Assembly (NCBI GenBank): GCA_024743055.1
Contig: JANSXH010000011.1
Span: forward strand, 93,944-157,943
DNA: 64,000 bases
Direction of reading: 5' to 3'
Origin: Pseudomonadota bacterium
GTDB taxonomy: Bacteria > Pseudomonadota > Alphaproteobacteria > Sneathiellales > Sneathiellaceae
The notes under the pieces are model-generated. The model did no database searches. It saw only the letters and a program-made list of their open reading frames with translations, and had not been told where the DNA came from. Numbering within the stretch: the first letter of the stretch is position 1; every line of letters begins with the position of its first letter. Shown here in pieces: positions 43,677 to 53,164 of the stretch. A program made the position numbers and the translations under genes.

Positions 43677-45737
43677 TTACAGGGCGTGGAGTTCGATTTC
43701 TTCCTTGAAGGTTTGGCCTTCCTCGGTTTCAAAAAACTCGATCATTGCCTGCACAATCTTGGGATCATATTTCTCCGGGTTGCTGCTGAAAACCCGAAGG
43801 GCTTCGTCAATGCCAATAGTCTTTCGATAGGCCCTGGGTGAGATACGGGCAATCAGAATATCCGCCATACCAAGAATGCGCGCGGGTATCTCGATTTCAT
43901 CATCCTGCAGGCCATTGGGATATCCGGTCCCATCCAGGCTTTCGTTAATCTGAGTAACAGCGTCCAGGACCGGCTTTTCTATCTCCGCTTCTGTCAGAAT
44001 CTTTTCGGCAACCAGAACATGCTCCTGCATGATCTTTTGTTCGCCCTCTGTCAGTCGGGTTTCCTTGACCCGGATTTCCCGGGGAATAGAGATTTTGCCG
44101 ACCTGAGACAGGGAGGCACCGGTTTCGATAATCCGCTGGGTTTCTTCTGATAGTCCAAGATGGCTTGAAATATAGCTGGCAAGTTTGCCCATGCGTCCGG
44201 CATGGTCGGCCAGATACGGGTCATTGGCTTCCAGCATACGGGCGAGGACGGTGATGGTTTTCTGATCCATCTCTTCCTTGCGGCGTTGATATTCCACATA
44301 TTCGGTGATGTCGGTACTGACGGTAACAATACCCATGAACAAGCCGTCTTCATTGAGAAAGCGCGATTTCGCCACCCTCAAAATGCGGGTGCCATGAACC
44401 GTTTCTACTTCAATGAAGCTGTTGACAGTCTGTTCCGTGGCGATGGCCTTGCGGTCATTCTCAGCCAGCTCCCGTGCCGGCTTTTCACCATACAGCTCCC
44501 GATCGGTTTTGCCGGGAATGGATCTAAGCGGCACATCGACCAGCCGGGCGAGGGACGGGTTGGCATAGATATAGTGTCCTTCCGGGTCGGTCAGGCCGAT
44601 CTGTTCATCAATAGTATTGTTGATGCTGCCCAGTAGACGTCTTTGGACATTGATCTGGGTGGCGAAATTCTTGTACTGGCTCGCCAGCTCCCGTGTTTTC
44701 TGGTTATCCATCATCAGCCATATCGCGGTAAACAGGGACAGGATGATGACGATGCCGCCGCCGGCAATGGCTGCGATGAAATACCCATAGGTCTTGAGAC
44801 CGGCAAGTGCTTCATCAGCGGAGATCTGCTGGAACAGAAACAGATCTGTTCCCTGTACCGCCGTACCAACGGAATATACTTCCGCGCCATTTCGGGCAAA
44901 CAGGGTCGTGAAACCAATATCTGCTGCCGTTATGTCTTCTGACGGAGCGCGGGCGATGAAAGGCGGCTCGGTGGGGTCTAGCTCATACAGCCCCGAAGAG
45001 GTCAGCTGAAACAGCCTTGCTGTATCAAGTCCTCCCGTAACCGGCGTTGCGGTTAGAAATTCTGTCAACGGCTCTGAGGCCGGGACCGTCATCAATAGCA
45101 TCCCAACCGGACTGCCGTCTGATCCGGGTGTCGTGGATTGGGCCGCGGAGATAGGGACCAGGAAATCAAAAGCCAGCCCAATATCCAGAACCCGAAATGG
45201 CGTAATACCGGCTCCGTCATTCTCATATTGTTGCTGGGCTGCAAGGCGCTGATCTTCTTCCAAAGCCGGCGCGCCGCCGGATGCAAGATAGGCGCGGCCG
45301 TCCTTACCGATGAGGTAGGCTCCAATCAGGTCATTCTCATTGACAAAGCTGGTGATCACATTCTGCATATACGGAATCTGCTCGCGGAGCGACCCGGAGA
45401 GCTGCCCGTCCGTCGATAGATTGACCTCGCTTGCAAAAAGCTTGAAGAGTTCGTTTTCCGCAATGCGGTTGGCGGGCTGTACGGCTGTTGCCATCCAGGT
45501 TTCAATGACGTCCGCCCGGCCGCTGGCACTCACTTCAAGGCGTTTTTCCAACTCGATCAGGATTTCATGCTTGCGGGTCTCCAGGGCATAATCGCCAAGG
45601 AAATAAGACAGAATTGCCAACACAACGAGCAGCAATCCCGCCATTTGCCAGGGGGCTCTGCGCAGGGTTGCCTGCTCATCCGGTGCAGTATCGGCCAGAA
45701 AACTGTTCAACTCTAGCTTTGTCATAGTGTCAGTCAT
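43677..45737 (-). CDS. Membrane sensor: extracytoplasmic domain, PAS and degenerate HD-GYP
   Basis: Protein of 686 residues. Helix 1 (about 31-49) and helix 2 (about 318-343) bracket a 270-residue periplasmic sensor domain, probably Cache-like. A PAS domain (about 370-480) and an HD-GYP-like domain (about 495-670) follow. In the last, the metal-binding HD pair is SQ (544-545, LSQVGK) and the HHE motif is INE (597-599). His512, His573 and the GYP motif (605-607) remain. Loss of the HD ligands argues against phosphodiesterase activity and for a c-di-GMP-binding receptor role (inference). The gene overlaps the LapG-like gene by 8 bases in an operon with a Lap-type exporter, the place where LapD would be expected. 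Confidence 0.88.
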   Translation of the reverse strand: MTDTMTKLELNSFLADTAPDEQATLRRAPWQMAGLLLVVLAILSYFLGDYALETRKHEILIELEKRLEVSASGRADVIETWMATAVQPANRIAENELFKLFASEVNLSTDGQLSGSLREQIPYMQNVITSFVNENDLIGAYLIGKDGRAYLASGGAPALEEDQRLAAQQQYENDGAGITPFRVLDIGLAFDFLVPISAAQSTTPGSDGSPVGMLLMTVPASEPLTEFLTATPVTGGLDTARLFQLTSSGLYELDPTEPPFIARAPSEDITAADIGFTTLFARNGAEVYSVGTAVQGTDLFLFQQISADEALAGLKTYGYFIAAIAGGGIVIILSLFTAIWLMMDNQKTRELASQYKNFATQINVQRRLLGSINNTIDEQIGLTDPEGHYIYANPSLARLVDVPLRSIPGKTDRELYGEKPARELAENDRKAIATEQTVNSFIEVETVHGTRILRVAKSRFLNEDGLFMGIVTVSTDITEYVEYQRRKEEMDQKTITVLARMLEANDPYLADHAGRMGKLASYISSHLGLSEETQRIIETGASLSQVGKISIPREIRVKETRLTEGEQKIMQEHVLVAEKILTEAEIEKPVLDAVTQINESLDGTGYPNGLQDDEIEIPARILGMADILIARISPRAYRKTIGIDEALRVFSSNPEKYDPKIVQAMIEFFETEEGQTFKEEIELHAL

Positions 45738-46443
45738 TGGCTGACGCTCCTTGTGCCTTGGCGGCGACCGCGGTTTGGGCGGGAATATGCGCCCATCTCG
45801 TTTGCTCGTTCACGGAATATAGGGGAACGTAATATTGTACGAATTCCTCGCTCAAAATTGTGTCATTGAGGCTGTCCAGAACATAAGATTTTCCCCTGTA
45901 CTGCACGATCAGAACCGCATGGACTATATTTCGCAAAACATCATTTGTAATGACAACCCGCATGGCCTCCGGATTCAGGCCCAGTTCTTTCAGGCTGACA
46001 TATTTCATAATGGCGATATCTTCTGAATCGCCGCCATTTGAGATAAATTCGAGTGGCGTTGACCAGTGGTCGTCTTTTCCGTGCTGGTTAAAGTCGGCCG
46101 TCTGCTTCCAGCTATTAAGAAAGCGGTTTATTTCCTGAATATAGAGCCGAGGTTCTGTTCGCCGAAGTTCATTTATCTTGGCACGCCACAAGGTCATCTG
46201 CTGGGAACTACAATCCTCAATTTTGATATCGCATTTACGAGCAGCAGCCTCGAGATCAGAGAAGCTGTCGATGACCTTTTGCCATTGAGGAAGCGCGGAA
46301 AGGTTTGTCGAGGAGATTTCAACAGTCCCAAACAGGCCGTTCTCATTCACATCCGCATAGGCATCGGTGCTGGTGATACTGGAAACAGCCACAAATGAAA
46401 GCGCAAGAGCGCCAGAAAAAGCAGTTTGCCTGAAGGTGTTCAT
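45730..46443 (-). CDS. LapG-family (BTLCP) protein with Cys-to-Ser at the active site
   Basis: Periplasmic transglutaminase-like cysteine protease family, 237 residues. The signal peptide covers about 1-30 (ALSFVAVSSITSTDAYA). LapG cleaves surface adhesins near their N-terminus. The family site GGDCEDxAIxKY reads GGDSEDIAIMKY here: Ser140 (codon 46024-46026, TCA) replaces the nucleophile. His175 (VHAVL) and Asp190 (YVLDS) are kept, as are Asp139 and Glu141, which bind calcium in LapG. It should be inactive as a thiol protease, perhaps a binding-only partner. It sits between the LapC-like gene (1-base overlap) and the degenerate HD-GYP gene. Confidence 0.87.
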   Translation of the reverse strand: MNTFRQTAFSGALALSFVAVSSITSTDAYADVNENGLFGTVEISSTNLSALPQWQKVIDSFSDLEAAARKCDIKIEDCSSQQMTLWRAKINELRRTEPRLYIQEINRFLNSWKQTADFNQHGKDDHWSTPLEFISNGGDSEDIAIMKYVSLKELGLNPEAMRVVITNDVLRNIVHAVLIVQYRGKSYVLDSLNDTILSEEFVQYYVPLYSVNEQTRWAHIPAQTAVAAKAQGASAND

Positions 46444-47771
46444 TATCTTTCCCTCAGGGCCGTATCCCGGGTTTTAAGGATAGGCTTCAACAAATAATCA
46501 AGGACGGTTTTATGGCCGGTCAGAGTATCAACGGAGGCGACCATGCCTGGAATAATCGGATAGCGGTTGTCGCCGCGCTGCAGGTAGTTCTGCTCTGTTC
46601 GAACGATGATCTGATAGAAGCTTTCTCCGGTCTGCTCATCGACGATTGTATCGGCACTGATCCGTTCCAGTTTAGCCGGCAGCCCGCCATAAATGGAATA
46701 GTCATAGGCCGTGATCTTGACCGTGGCTTCCTGTCCGGGTCTGAGAAATGCGATATCTGACGGACGGATGCGCGCTTCTACTAACAGACTGTCGTCGATC
46801 GGCACGATTTCAATAATATCCTGACCAGGTTTGACTACACCGCCAATAGTCGAAATTTTCAGATCTTTGACTTCTCCATCTACCGGAGAGCGGACATCTG
46901 TTCTGGCCACCCGGTCCTTAACGCCCAAAATAGCTTGCCGCGCTGCTTCATACTCCGCGCGGACTGCGCCGAGCTCTTGTGAGGCCGCGCTTCTGAAGTT
47001 CAGGACTTTTTCCTCAATGCGCTGATTGGCTTCGCGGATGGCTCCTTCGACCCGAGGCAAGGAGAGCTTAGCGGCAGATATTTTGCCTTCCAGCTCATTG
47101 ATTTCCCGTTTCAGTTTCAGGAACTGCACTTTCGGGACAATACCCTTTACGGCCAGCGGCTCGGTAATGTCTTTTTCCTCATTGGCCAGGGCCAAGGTAG
47201 ATCTCAATTGCCTCAATTGACCATTAATCTCGGCAACTTCCTGAACCCGTTGCTGGGATTGCTGCCGCAAGATCTCGATTTGCGATTGAAGCTCTGCTTG
47301 TCGGGCATTGAAAAGATTTTGTTCGCGAACCGAGATGTCTTTTCGTTCCGCCAGCAATTCCGCCGGAAATTCAATGCCGGTACCGTTGGCCTCGGCTTCA
47401 AGGCGGGCAATTTTGCCCATCAAATTCAGATAATTGGATTCGATTTCGCCAGCTCGGGACGAATATCCCGTATCATCAATGCGCAGCAGGATTTGCCCCT
47501 TTTCGACAATATCCCCTTCGCCCACAAGCAGTTCTTCCAGAATACCACCTTCGAGATTCTGGATGACCTGAACTTGGCTAGAAGGAATGACCTTGCCATC
47601 TCCTCGGGTGACTTCGTCAAGGACGGCTCGGTCAGCCCAGACATAGGCCACAACGAAAAACGCGACGACACCGAACAAGAGAAGGAAGGCGCGCGGATGA
47701 GGGCCTTGTACCTTCGCCGCGACGACGTCGGAGGCAAAGTCTGAATCAGACCATCCCAGTTTACCGGACAT
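46443..47771 (-). CDS. HlyD/LapC-family membrane-fusion protein, T1SS locus 2
   Basis: Adaptor subunit of the second type I secretion system (442 residues). A membrane helix at about 28-46 is followed by the first lipoyl half (VGEGDIVEKGQILLRIDDTG). A long coiled-coil hairpin (about 95-285), a second half with SPVDGEVKDLKISTIGGVV, the beta-barrel, and a C-terminal LDYLLKPILKTRDTALRER complete it. It overlaps the upstream ABC gene and the downstream LapG-like gene by 1 base each. Order and length match LapC of adhesin exporters. Confidence 0.93.
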   Translation of the reverse strand: MSGKLGWSDSDFASDVVAAKVQGPHPRAFLLLFGVVAFFVVAYVWADRAVLDEVTRGDGKVIPSSQVQVIQNLEGGILEELLVGEGDIVEKGQILLRIDDTGYSSRAGEIESNYLNLMGKIARLEAEANGTGIEFPAELLAERKDISVREQNLFNARQAELQSQIEILRQQSQQRVQEVAEINGQLRQLRSTLALANEEKDITEPLAVKGIVPKVQFLKLKREINELEGKISAAKLSLPRVEGAIREANQRIEEKVLNFRSAASQELGAVRAEYEAARQAILGVKDRVARTDVRSPVDGEVKDLKISTIGGVVKPGQDIIEIVPIDDSLLVEARIRPSDIAFLRPGQEATVKITAYDYSIYGGLPAKLERISADTIVDEQTGESFYQIIVRTEQNYLQRGDNRYPIIPGMVASVDTLTGHKTVLDYLLKPILKTRDTALRER

Positions 47772-50149
47772 CAGCTTTCCCTCGCTTTGTTGGTTTGTCG
47801 GATCACGGTTTGTGTTTGTTTGTCGACTGAGGTACTGCGGGATTTCTGTCCAAGCTTCAGGATTTCATCCCGCGGGCCGTCCGCTGCGATCTCACCATTA
47901 CCAAGAACAATGATCCGATCGACCAATGAGAAAAGAGATGTCCTGTGAGTCACAAGAAGGACAGTTTTGTTTTCAATATAATCTTTCAGCCGATTAATCA
48001 GGCGACGCTCTGAATTGAGGTCCATGGAACTTGTCGGTTCATCGAGCATTAAAACAGGTGGATTGGGCAGGAAAGCTCGGGCCAGGCCAATAGCCTGGCG
48101 CTGACCGCCGGAAAGAGTTGCCCCTTTTTCTCCAACATGGAGGTCATAACCATGGGGATGGCGGCTGATAAAGTCATGAACGCCGGAAAGCTGCGCCGCT
48201 TTAAGGATCATTTCGTCATCGGCCTGGGGATGACCCATGGTAATATTCTGACGAACGGTCGCCTGAAACAAGGTTATTTCCTGCATAACACTGCCGATGC
48301 TGCGCCGAATGTCTGATGGATCAATCTGTCGAATGTCGGTCCCATCAATCAGCACTGCGCCTTCGTCGGGCTCATAGAGATTGATCAAAAGCCGTGAGAT
48401 AGTTGTCTTTCCAGATCCAACCGGGCCAATGATCCCGACCTTTTCCCCGGCCTTGATCTTGAACGAAACATTTTTGAGGGATGGTAGTTCAGATTCAGGA
48501 TATTTGAACGAAACATCTTTGAATTCTATATCGCCCTGAATGTTTGGTCGGCTGAGTTGACGTTTTTCCGCCGCTCTTTCAACAGGCAGGGACATGATGT
48601 GGTTGAGGCCCTTGAGGGCGACCATGGCCTGATTAAGCCTTGTGAGCAATCCAGCGATTTGACCTAGGGGTGCCATCGTCCGCCCAGTCAGAATAGTGCA
48701 GGCGATCAGCGCCCCAACTGTCATTGGGGAATCCGGCTGGGTCATCAGAACCACGCCGTACACCACAACCCCAACAGTTACCAACTGCATGGCAGCTGCG
48801 GAAAGATTGATGCCAAGGCCAGCAAAAAATCGTGCTGCAACGCTTGTCTCGGCGGTCTTACCAACAAATCGTTCCCATTCCTTCTGCATATGGCTTTCGA
48901 CGCCCATACTCTTGACTGTGTCCAGGGCTGAGATGGTCTCAATAATGACCCCATGCTTCATGGAGGCCTCTTCCGTTGTCTTTGCCACGGCATTTCGCAT
49001 CGGCCATTGGAGAAAGAGACCAATCAACAGGACAATGGGAATGGCCATGGCTGGAATGATTGCAATGGGCCCACCGATCAGATAGATGATCGCCAAGAAA
49101 ATACCGAGGAAAGGTAAATCAACAAGAGCTGTCACCGTTACTGACGTGAAGAAGTCCCGCAAGGTTTCAAACTCGCGCAAATGGTTGGCAAAGGCACCGG
49201 CAGAAGCCGGGCGGGCTTTAACCTGAATATTGAGGACATGCTCAAAAATTCGGCTAGAGAGCAGAACATCGGCGCGCTTACCCGCATTATCAACAAAATA
49301 CGCCCGTAAGGACTTCAATAATAAATCGAAAGCGATGACGATTATGACACCGGTGGCCAGAACCCATAAGGTTTCAATAGCCTTGTTGGGAACAACCCGA
49401 TCATAGACATTCATGATGAAAAGTGGGCTGGCGATGGCAAAACTGTTGATCAGAAAAGCAGCAACAATTACCTGTAAATAAGTCGGCCAGAACTGCCACA
49501 TAGTGCCCCAAAACCAGGATCCTTTTCGCTCCAACAGATTCTCATCTTTGTCGACCCGATACTTAAACGTCGGCCGGACAAGGATGGCATAGCCTGCGAA
49601 CAGATTTTCAAGATCGTCAAGGGAAATGGATTGCGAGCCTTCTCCGGTTTCCGGGAAAATGACTTCAGCCTGGCCTTGATTGCGAGATAACAATATGCAG
49701 GCGCGGCGGTCCTCCAGCAACAAAACGCAAGGCAAAACGACTTCTGGAATCTTCGCGAGCTTACGGTTCGATATTCTGGCACTGATTCCAACCCGCTGTG
49801 CTGCTCGCACAAATAGGTCCGGTGTAAGCCTGTTGTCTTCAAGAGGAAGCCCATATATCAGAGCATCCGGAGTTCTAGGATCGTCAAAGAGTTTGGTCAG
49901 CGCAGACAAGCATCCGAGTAATGGATCCTGATCAGTTCGGCTGACATCGGAAAGTTTGATATCCCATTTGTCTGCTTTTTCAGTGCTTGCATTCGAAGTC
50001 TGCTTGGAGTCACGAGCAGCTTTTGCTAGTTCCTCTGGAGACATAGGACGGTCTTTCGGCTGCTTTTGCTCGCCATCTTTTGCCGCGAAAAGATCCTTCG
50101 CTGTTGCGATGTCCAGGGGCGCTGGATCTTTAATTTCTTCTGCCAACAA
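47771..50149 (-). CDS. LapB-like T1SS ABC exporter with C39-like domain
   Basis: Permease-ATPase of 792 residues. About 60 charged N-terminal residues precede a C39-like domain (about 70-205, LLGCLSALTKLF) of the type without a catalytic protease. The transmembrane domain lies at about 220-520. An intact ATPase follows: Walker A GPVGSGKTTISRLL, signature LSGGQRQAIGLARAF, Walker B VLMLDEPTSSMD, H-loop THRTS. LapB-type exporters secrete giant RTX adhesins. The probable start is TTG 50149, preceded by TAAGGAAAG. It leads the four-gene operon and is divergent from a TolC-family gene. No large adhesin gene is adjacent. Confidence 0.93.
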   Translation of the reverse strand: MLAEEIKDPAPLDIATAKDLFAAKDGEQKQPKDRPMSPEELAKAARDSKQTSNASTEKADKWDIKLSDVSRTDQDPLLGCLSALTKLFDDPRTPDALIYGLPLEDNRLTPDLFVRAAQRVGISARISNRKLAKIPEVVLPCVLLLEDRRACILLSRNQGQAEVIFPETGEGSQSISLDDLENLFAGYAILVRPTFKYRVDKDENLLERKGSWFWGTMWQFWPTYLQVIVAAFLINSFAIASPLFIMNVYDRVVPNKAIETLWVLATGVIIVIAFDLLLKSLRAYFVDNAGKRADVLLSSRIFEHVLNIQVKARPASAGAFANHLREFETLRDFFTSVTVTALVDLPFLGIFLAIIYLIGGPIAIIPAMAIPIVLLIGLFLQWPMRNAVAKTTEEASMKHGVIIETISALDTVKSMGVESHMQKEWERFVGKTAETSVAARFFAGLGINLSAAAMQLVTVGVVVYGVVLMTQPDSPMTVGALIACTILTGRTMAPLGQIAGLLTRLNQAMVALKGLNHIMSLPVERAAEKRQLSRPNIQGDIEFKDVSFKYPESELPSLKNVSFKIKAGEKVGIIGPVGSGKTTISRLLINLYEPDEGAVLIDGTDIRQIDPSDIRRSIGSVMQEITLFQATVRQNITMGHPQADDEMILKAAQLSGVHDFISRHPHGYDLHVGEKGATLSGGQRQAIGLARAFLPNPPVLMLDEPTSSMDLNSERRLINRLKDYIENKTVLLVTHRTSLFSLVDRIIVLGNGEIAADGPRDEILKLGQKSRSTSVDKQTQTVIRQTNKARES

Positions 50150-50866
50150 ACTTTCCTTACTCTATGCCTTGCCCACCTGTGTTTCGGCAGAACCAGTCTT
50201 TTCCCGCTTTCTCTGCTATTTCGAAATAGGGAGAGAATTCGGCTATTTCATGTCCTTTGCCGGTTTGCGACTCACCTCACATTGACATCGATGCATATGA
50301 AAATCCGTCATTTCCTGCGCCTGATGTTCTGTGACACGTCCAATCCCCCGGATAGTGCAATCAATAGAACGCGATTATAGTAAAAAACTGGTTAACAAAT
50401 CCGACATACGATCCTCTATTTATTGCGTCGAAAGGTACCGCCTTCTCCGGATCCATTTCGTCGCCAATTAATTGTCTGATTCTTGATATATATTACAAGT
50501 TACACCAACAAACTGTCGGGTTTTCTGTGTTTTATCAACATTATTAACTATAAATGAACTCCATGGCAAAGGGGAGTGTTGGAACTTGGACATTTTGAAT
50601 CAGCGGGCGAAGGGGATCATCGGCATTAGGTGACTGAAAGATGAAGCACACCATGAAGGTGTATTGTGTGATTTTGACTGCGTGAAAACATGTGATATAA
50701 AAGCCACATGGAGCATTTGCTTAGGCTAATTTTACTAACCGTTTGATGTATAAAGTTGATTGCAGCCTTTACAAGCGAGTATCGTAGCTACAAAGTAACA
50801 GTAATTTTTCGACATTTTTTAGATAAGTGGCTTACGTCCTCCGTTTATCAGGAGCAGGTGTTAGTC
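50150..50866. promoter_or_regulatory. Divergent intergenic region between LapB-like exporter and TolC-family gene
   Basis: 717 bases, AT-rich (most clearly 50380-50580 and 50700-50840), without a convincing gene. Short frames here lack ribosome sites and homology. The region must contain promoters for the exporter operon and the TolC-family gene. The only ordered element I see is the inverted repeat at 50689-50710, listed separately. A frame-open extension of the TolC ORF back to 50756 looks non-coding. Confidence 0.55.
50689..50710. promoter_or_regulatory. Inverted repeat CATGTG-N10-CACATG
   Basis: CATGTG at 50689-50694 and CACATG at 50705-50710 form a perfect dyad with a 10-base AT-rich spacer, 157 bases before the TolC-family start. 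Its size suits a dimeric regulator such as the LuxR-type protein encoded at 55317-56339, but no binding data can be read from sequence. Confidence 0.3.
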
Positions 50867-52243
50867 ATGTCTAAGAAATTGGAGATTTGGGAGAAGGGTA
50901 TGGAGTTCAGAGCAAAGGCGGCAAAATCGGTACAAGTGGTTTCCGCCGGTATCCTGACTGCAGTATTTGGTGGCTTCCTTGCAATCGGAACAGCGCAGTC
51001 CGAAACGCTCAGTGAAGCAGTACAACAAACAGTATCGACCTATCCGGAAATTGCCGAGGCCTCTGCAAACCGACGGGCGGTTGACCAGGAATTGAGACAG
51101 GCTGAAGGCCTCTATTATCCGACTTTGGATTTAGAAGCAGGTGCCGGATGGGAATGGACGGATACCGTCACCATTGATAACGAGGAACTGGTCCGAACGG
51201 AATCCAGCCTATTTTTATCCCAGACTTTGTTTGATGGTGGTTTCAGAGCGGCGGAAGTCGAGCGCCAGGAAAATCGGGTCGACAGTGCAGCCTATCGTGT
51301 TCGCGAACGGGCAGAAGCAATCGCTCTTGACGCCATCCGGGCTTATTTGGATACCCTTCGCAGCCTAGAGATTGTTGAACTCGCGACTGAAAATGTTGAG
51401 AAGCATCGTCGCACGCTCGCCGAGATACAGGATCGTGTGTCTGCCGGTCAAAGCGGCATTGGCGATGACCAACAGGCAAATGCCCGGCTTGCAGCAGCTG
51501 AAGATACCTTGGTTGAAACTCTTAGAGCGTTGGATGATTCAGAAATCACCTATCAGCGGGTTGTTGGTGCAGTACCGGTAAATCTCGAATTACCGACCTT
51601 TGATGAGGGAACCATTCCCCCGAACATTGAAGAGATCGTCGATATTGCTTTGGATAACAATCCGGACATTCGCTTCGCGGAGTCTGATGTGAAATCCTCA
51701 GAAGCGGAAATTGATGCGACCAAAGCTAGTTTCTATCCAACCGTTGCGTTGGAAGTAGGCGCATCAGCAGATAACAACATCGACGGCGTTGATGGTCATA
51801 ACGACGACTTCCTTGCCATGGTTCGTATGCGCTACAACTTGTATCGCGGTGGTATTGACGAAGGGCGCGAGAAGGAAGCGATTGCCCGCAAGGCCGAGAC
51901 GGAACAGCGCAAGCTTCGGTTTGAGCGGCTTGTAGAAGAAGAGGTTCGGCGCAGCTGGAGCACATTGGCTCGTTCTCAGGCCCGGGCTGAAGTTTTGGCT
52001 CGTGAGGTTGTGGCCAGTGGACAGGTGGCGTCAACCTATGCCCAAGAATTTGAAATTGGCCAGCGAGACCTGCTTGATTTGCTGGACGCGGATAATGAGT
52101 TGTTCAACTCCCGCACCTCTTTGGTAACCGTTGAATATTCGGTTCTATTTTCGAAATATCGTCTTTTGGCGACAATGGGTCAGCTTAACTCTTCCCTTGG
52201 GGTGACATTGCCTGACGAAGCCGCTATCGAGGAAAAAGGCTAA
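50867..52243 (+). CDS. TolC/LapE-family outer-membrane efflux protein
   Basis: Outer-membrane channel of a type I secretion system (458 residues). A long N-terminal signal (cleavage likely after GTAQS, about residue 45) precedes the duplicated TolC fold. The first half contains TLSEAVQQTVSTYPEIAEA and FLSQTLFDGGFRAAEVE. The second contains ALDNNPDIRFAESDVKSSEA, MRYNLYRGGIDEGREKEAIA and ARSQARAEVLAREV. ATG 50867 has AGG 8 bases upstream. ATG 50900, just before the hydrophobic core, is an alternative. It is divergent from the LapBC-like operon and probably forms the exporter with it, and perhaps also serves locus 1. A terminator follows at 52270. Confidence 0.92.
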   Translation: MSKKLEIWEKGMEFRAKAAKSVQVVSAGILTAVFGGFLAIGTAQSETLSEAVQQTVSTYPEIAEASANRRAVDQELRQAEGLYYPTLDLEAGAGWEWTDTVTIDNEELVRTESSLFLSQTLFDGGFRAAEVERQENRVDSAAYRVRERAEAIALDAIRAYLDTLRSLEIVELATENVEKHRRTLAEIQDRVSAGQSGIGDDQQANARLAAAEDTLVETLRALDDSEITYQRVVGAVPVNLELPTFDEGTIPPNIEEIVDIALDNNPDIRFAESDVKSSEAEIDATKASFYPTVALEVGASADNNIDGVDGHNDDFLAMVRMRYNLYRGGIDEGREKEAIARKAETEQRKLRFERLVEEEVRRSWSTLARSQARAEVLAREVVASGQVASTYAQEFEIGQRDLLDLLDADNELFNSRTSLVTVEYSVLFSKYRLLATMGQLNSSLGVTLPDEAAIEEKG

Positions 52244-52269
52244 GTTCGCTGTACATAAGTAGATAATTG

Positions 52270-52305
52270 AAAAAGCCGTGCTGGATTATCCTTGCGCGGC
52301 TTTTT
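52270..52305. terminator. Bidirectional intrinsic terminator
   Basis: AAAAAGCCGTGC (52270-52281) pairs with GCGCGGCTTTTT (52294-52305) around a 12-base loop, with one G-T pair. The run of T after the stem on each strand makes it usable in both directions. It lies between the convergent ends of the TolC-family gene and the second LapG-like gene, just touching the stop of the latter. Confidence 0.85.
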
Positions 52306-52936
52306 ATTTGGCGCGATGACGCCACCAGCCAACTTCATTGACTGAATAGATAGGGCGATAGTGACGAATGCGTGTTGCTTCAACCACCTGACCGATTTGA
52401 TTATCGAGGACCAGATCCTTGCCGTCATGGTGGACAACCAGGATGGCATGGGCAATGCCGAGATTCATATCCTGAAGAACGACAATCTTCATATCATCAG
52501 CAGACCAGCCTAACGCGCGAAGGGTAAAATACTTGACGATGGCATAATCCTCGCAATCGCCAAATCGAGCAAAGAACTCTTTTGGGATCTCCCAATAATC
52601 ACGAATGCCCCAATTCACTGGATCCAAAATATAGCGGAACAGGTTCATATGCCGATTGACCCGGTAAAGTTGCTCCTCTTTCGGCAGCAACCTCCATTCT
52701 TCAATCAGTTGAAGCCATTTTTGATGGGCGCAACGGTTATATTTCCCAGAAACACAATCTCCGGGCTCATCTTGATAGGTCTCTAAAACTTTGCGCCATT
52801 TTGGAAACGGCTTAAGGTCGTCATAAGGGGTTTCTCGATACCCGAACAACCCTGCAGCCTCTGCATCCGACACTACAGGTGTCACAAGGATACAACATCC
52901 GACGATCAGGACTGAAATGGCCTTAACTATTTTCAT
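52304..52936 (-). CDS. LapG-family (BTLCP) periplasmic cysteine protease, intact triad
   Basis: Protease of the bacterial transglutaminase-like cysteine proteinase family (210 residues) with a signal peptide (about 1-28, ending DAEAA). The active site is intact: Cys128 in RFGDCEDYAIVKY, His163 in AHAILVV, Asp178 in LVLDNQ. Asp127 and Glu129 flanking the Cys match LapG calcium ligands. LapG-type enzymes cut [T/A/P]AAG sites in the N-terminus of surface adhesins. The gene is divergent from a membrane degenerate HD-GYP protein and is the active counterpart of the Ser variant at 45730. Its 3' end runs into a bidirectional terminator. Confidence 0.92.
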   Translation of the reverse strand: MKIVKAISVLIVGCCILVTPVVSDAEAAGLFGYRETPYDDLKPFPKWRKVLETYQDEPGDCVSGKYNRCAHQKWLQLIEEWRLLPKEEQLYRVNRHMNLFRYILDPVNWGIRDYWEIPKEFFARFGDCEDYAIVKYFTLRALGWSADDMKIVVLQDMNLGIAHAILVVHHDGKDLVLDNQIGQVVEATRIRHYRPIYSVNEVGWWRHRAK

Positions 52937-53056
52937 TCGATATCCACACCGTTACGGCCTACTGTATTGAAAATCTTTGAAAACTCGAATTTTCCGTAAA
53001 TTGATCTTTATATTATGGACAACAAAACGTTAACAAACCTTGATCAAAACACGCCC

Positions 53057-53082
53057 ATCCAAGGAAAATTGGGGACTTGGAT
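53057..53082. promoter_or_regulatory. Inverted repeat ATCCAAG-N12-CTTGGAT
   Basis: A perfect 7-base dyad (53057-53063 and 53076-53082) in the 228-base region between the divergent LapG-like gene and the second HD-GYP-like gene. It is a candidate operator for either promoter. It is not the same sequence as the dyad near 50700. Chance occurrence is possible. Confidence 0.3.
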
Positions 53083-53164
53083 AAGCTTATTTAGATAAAA
53101 ATTTACCTATCTTAAAGGGTTTGACGCCATTGTACCCAATGATGAATTGTAATAGAGCCGCCAA

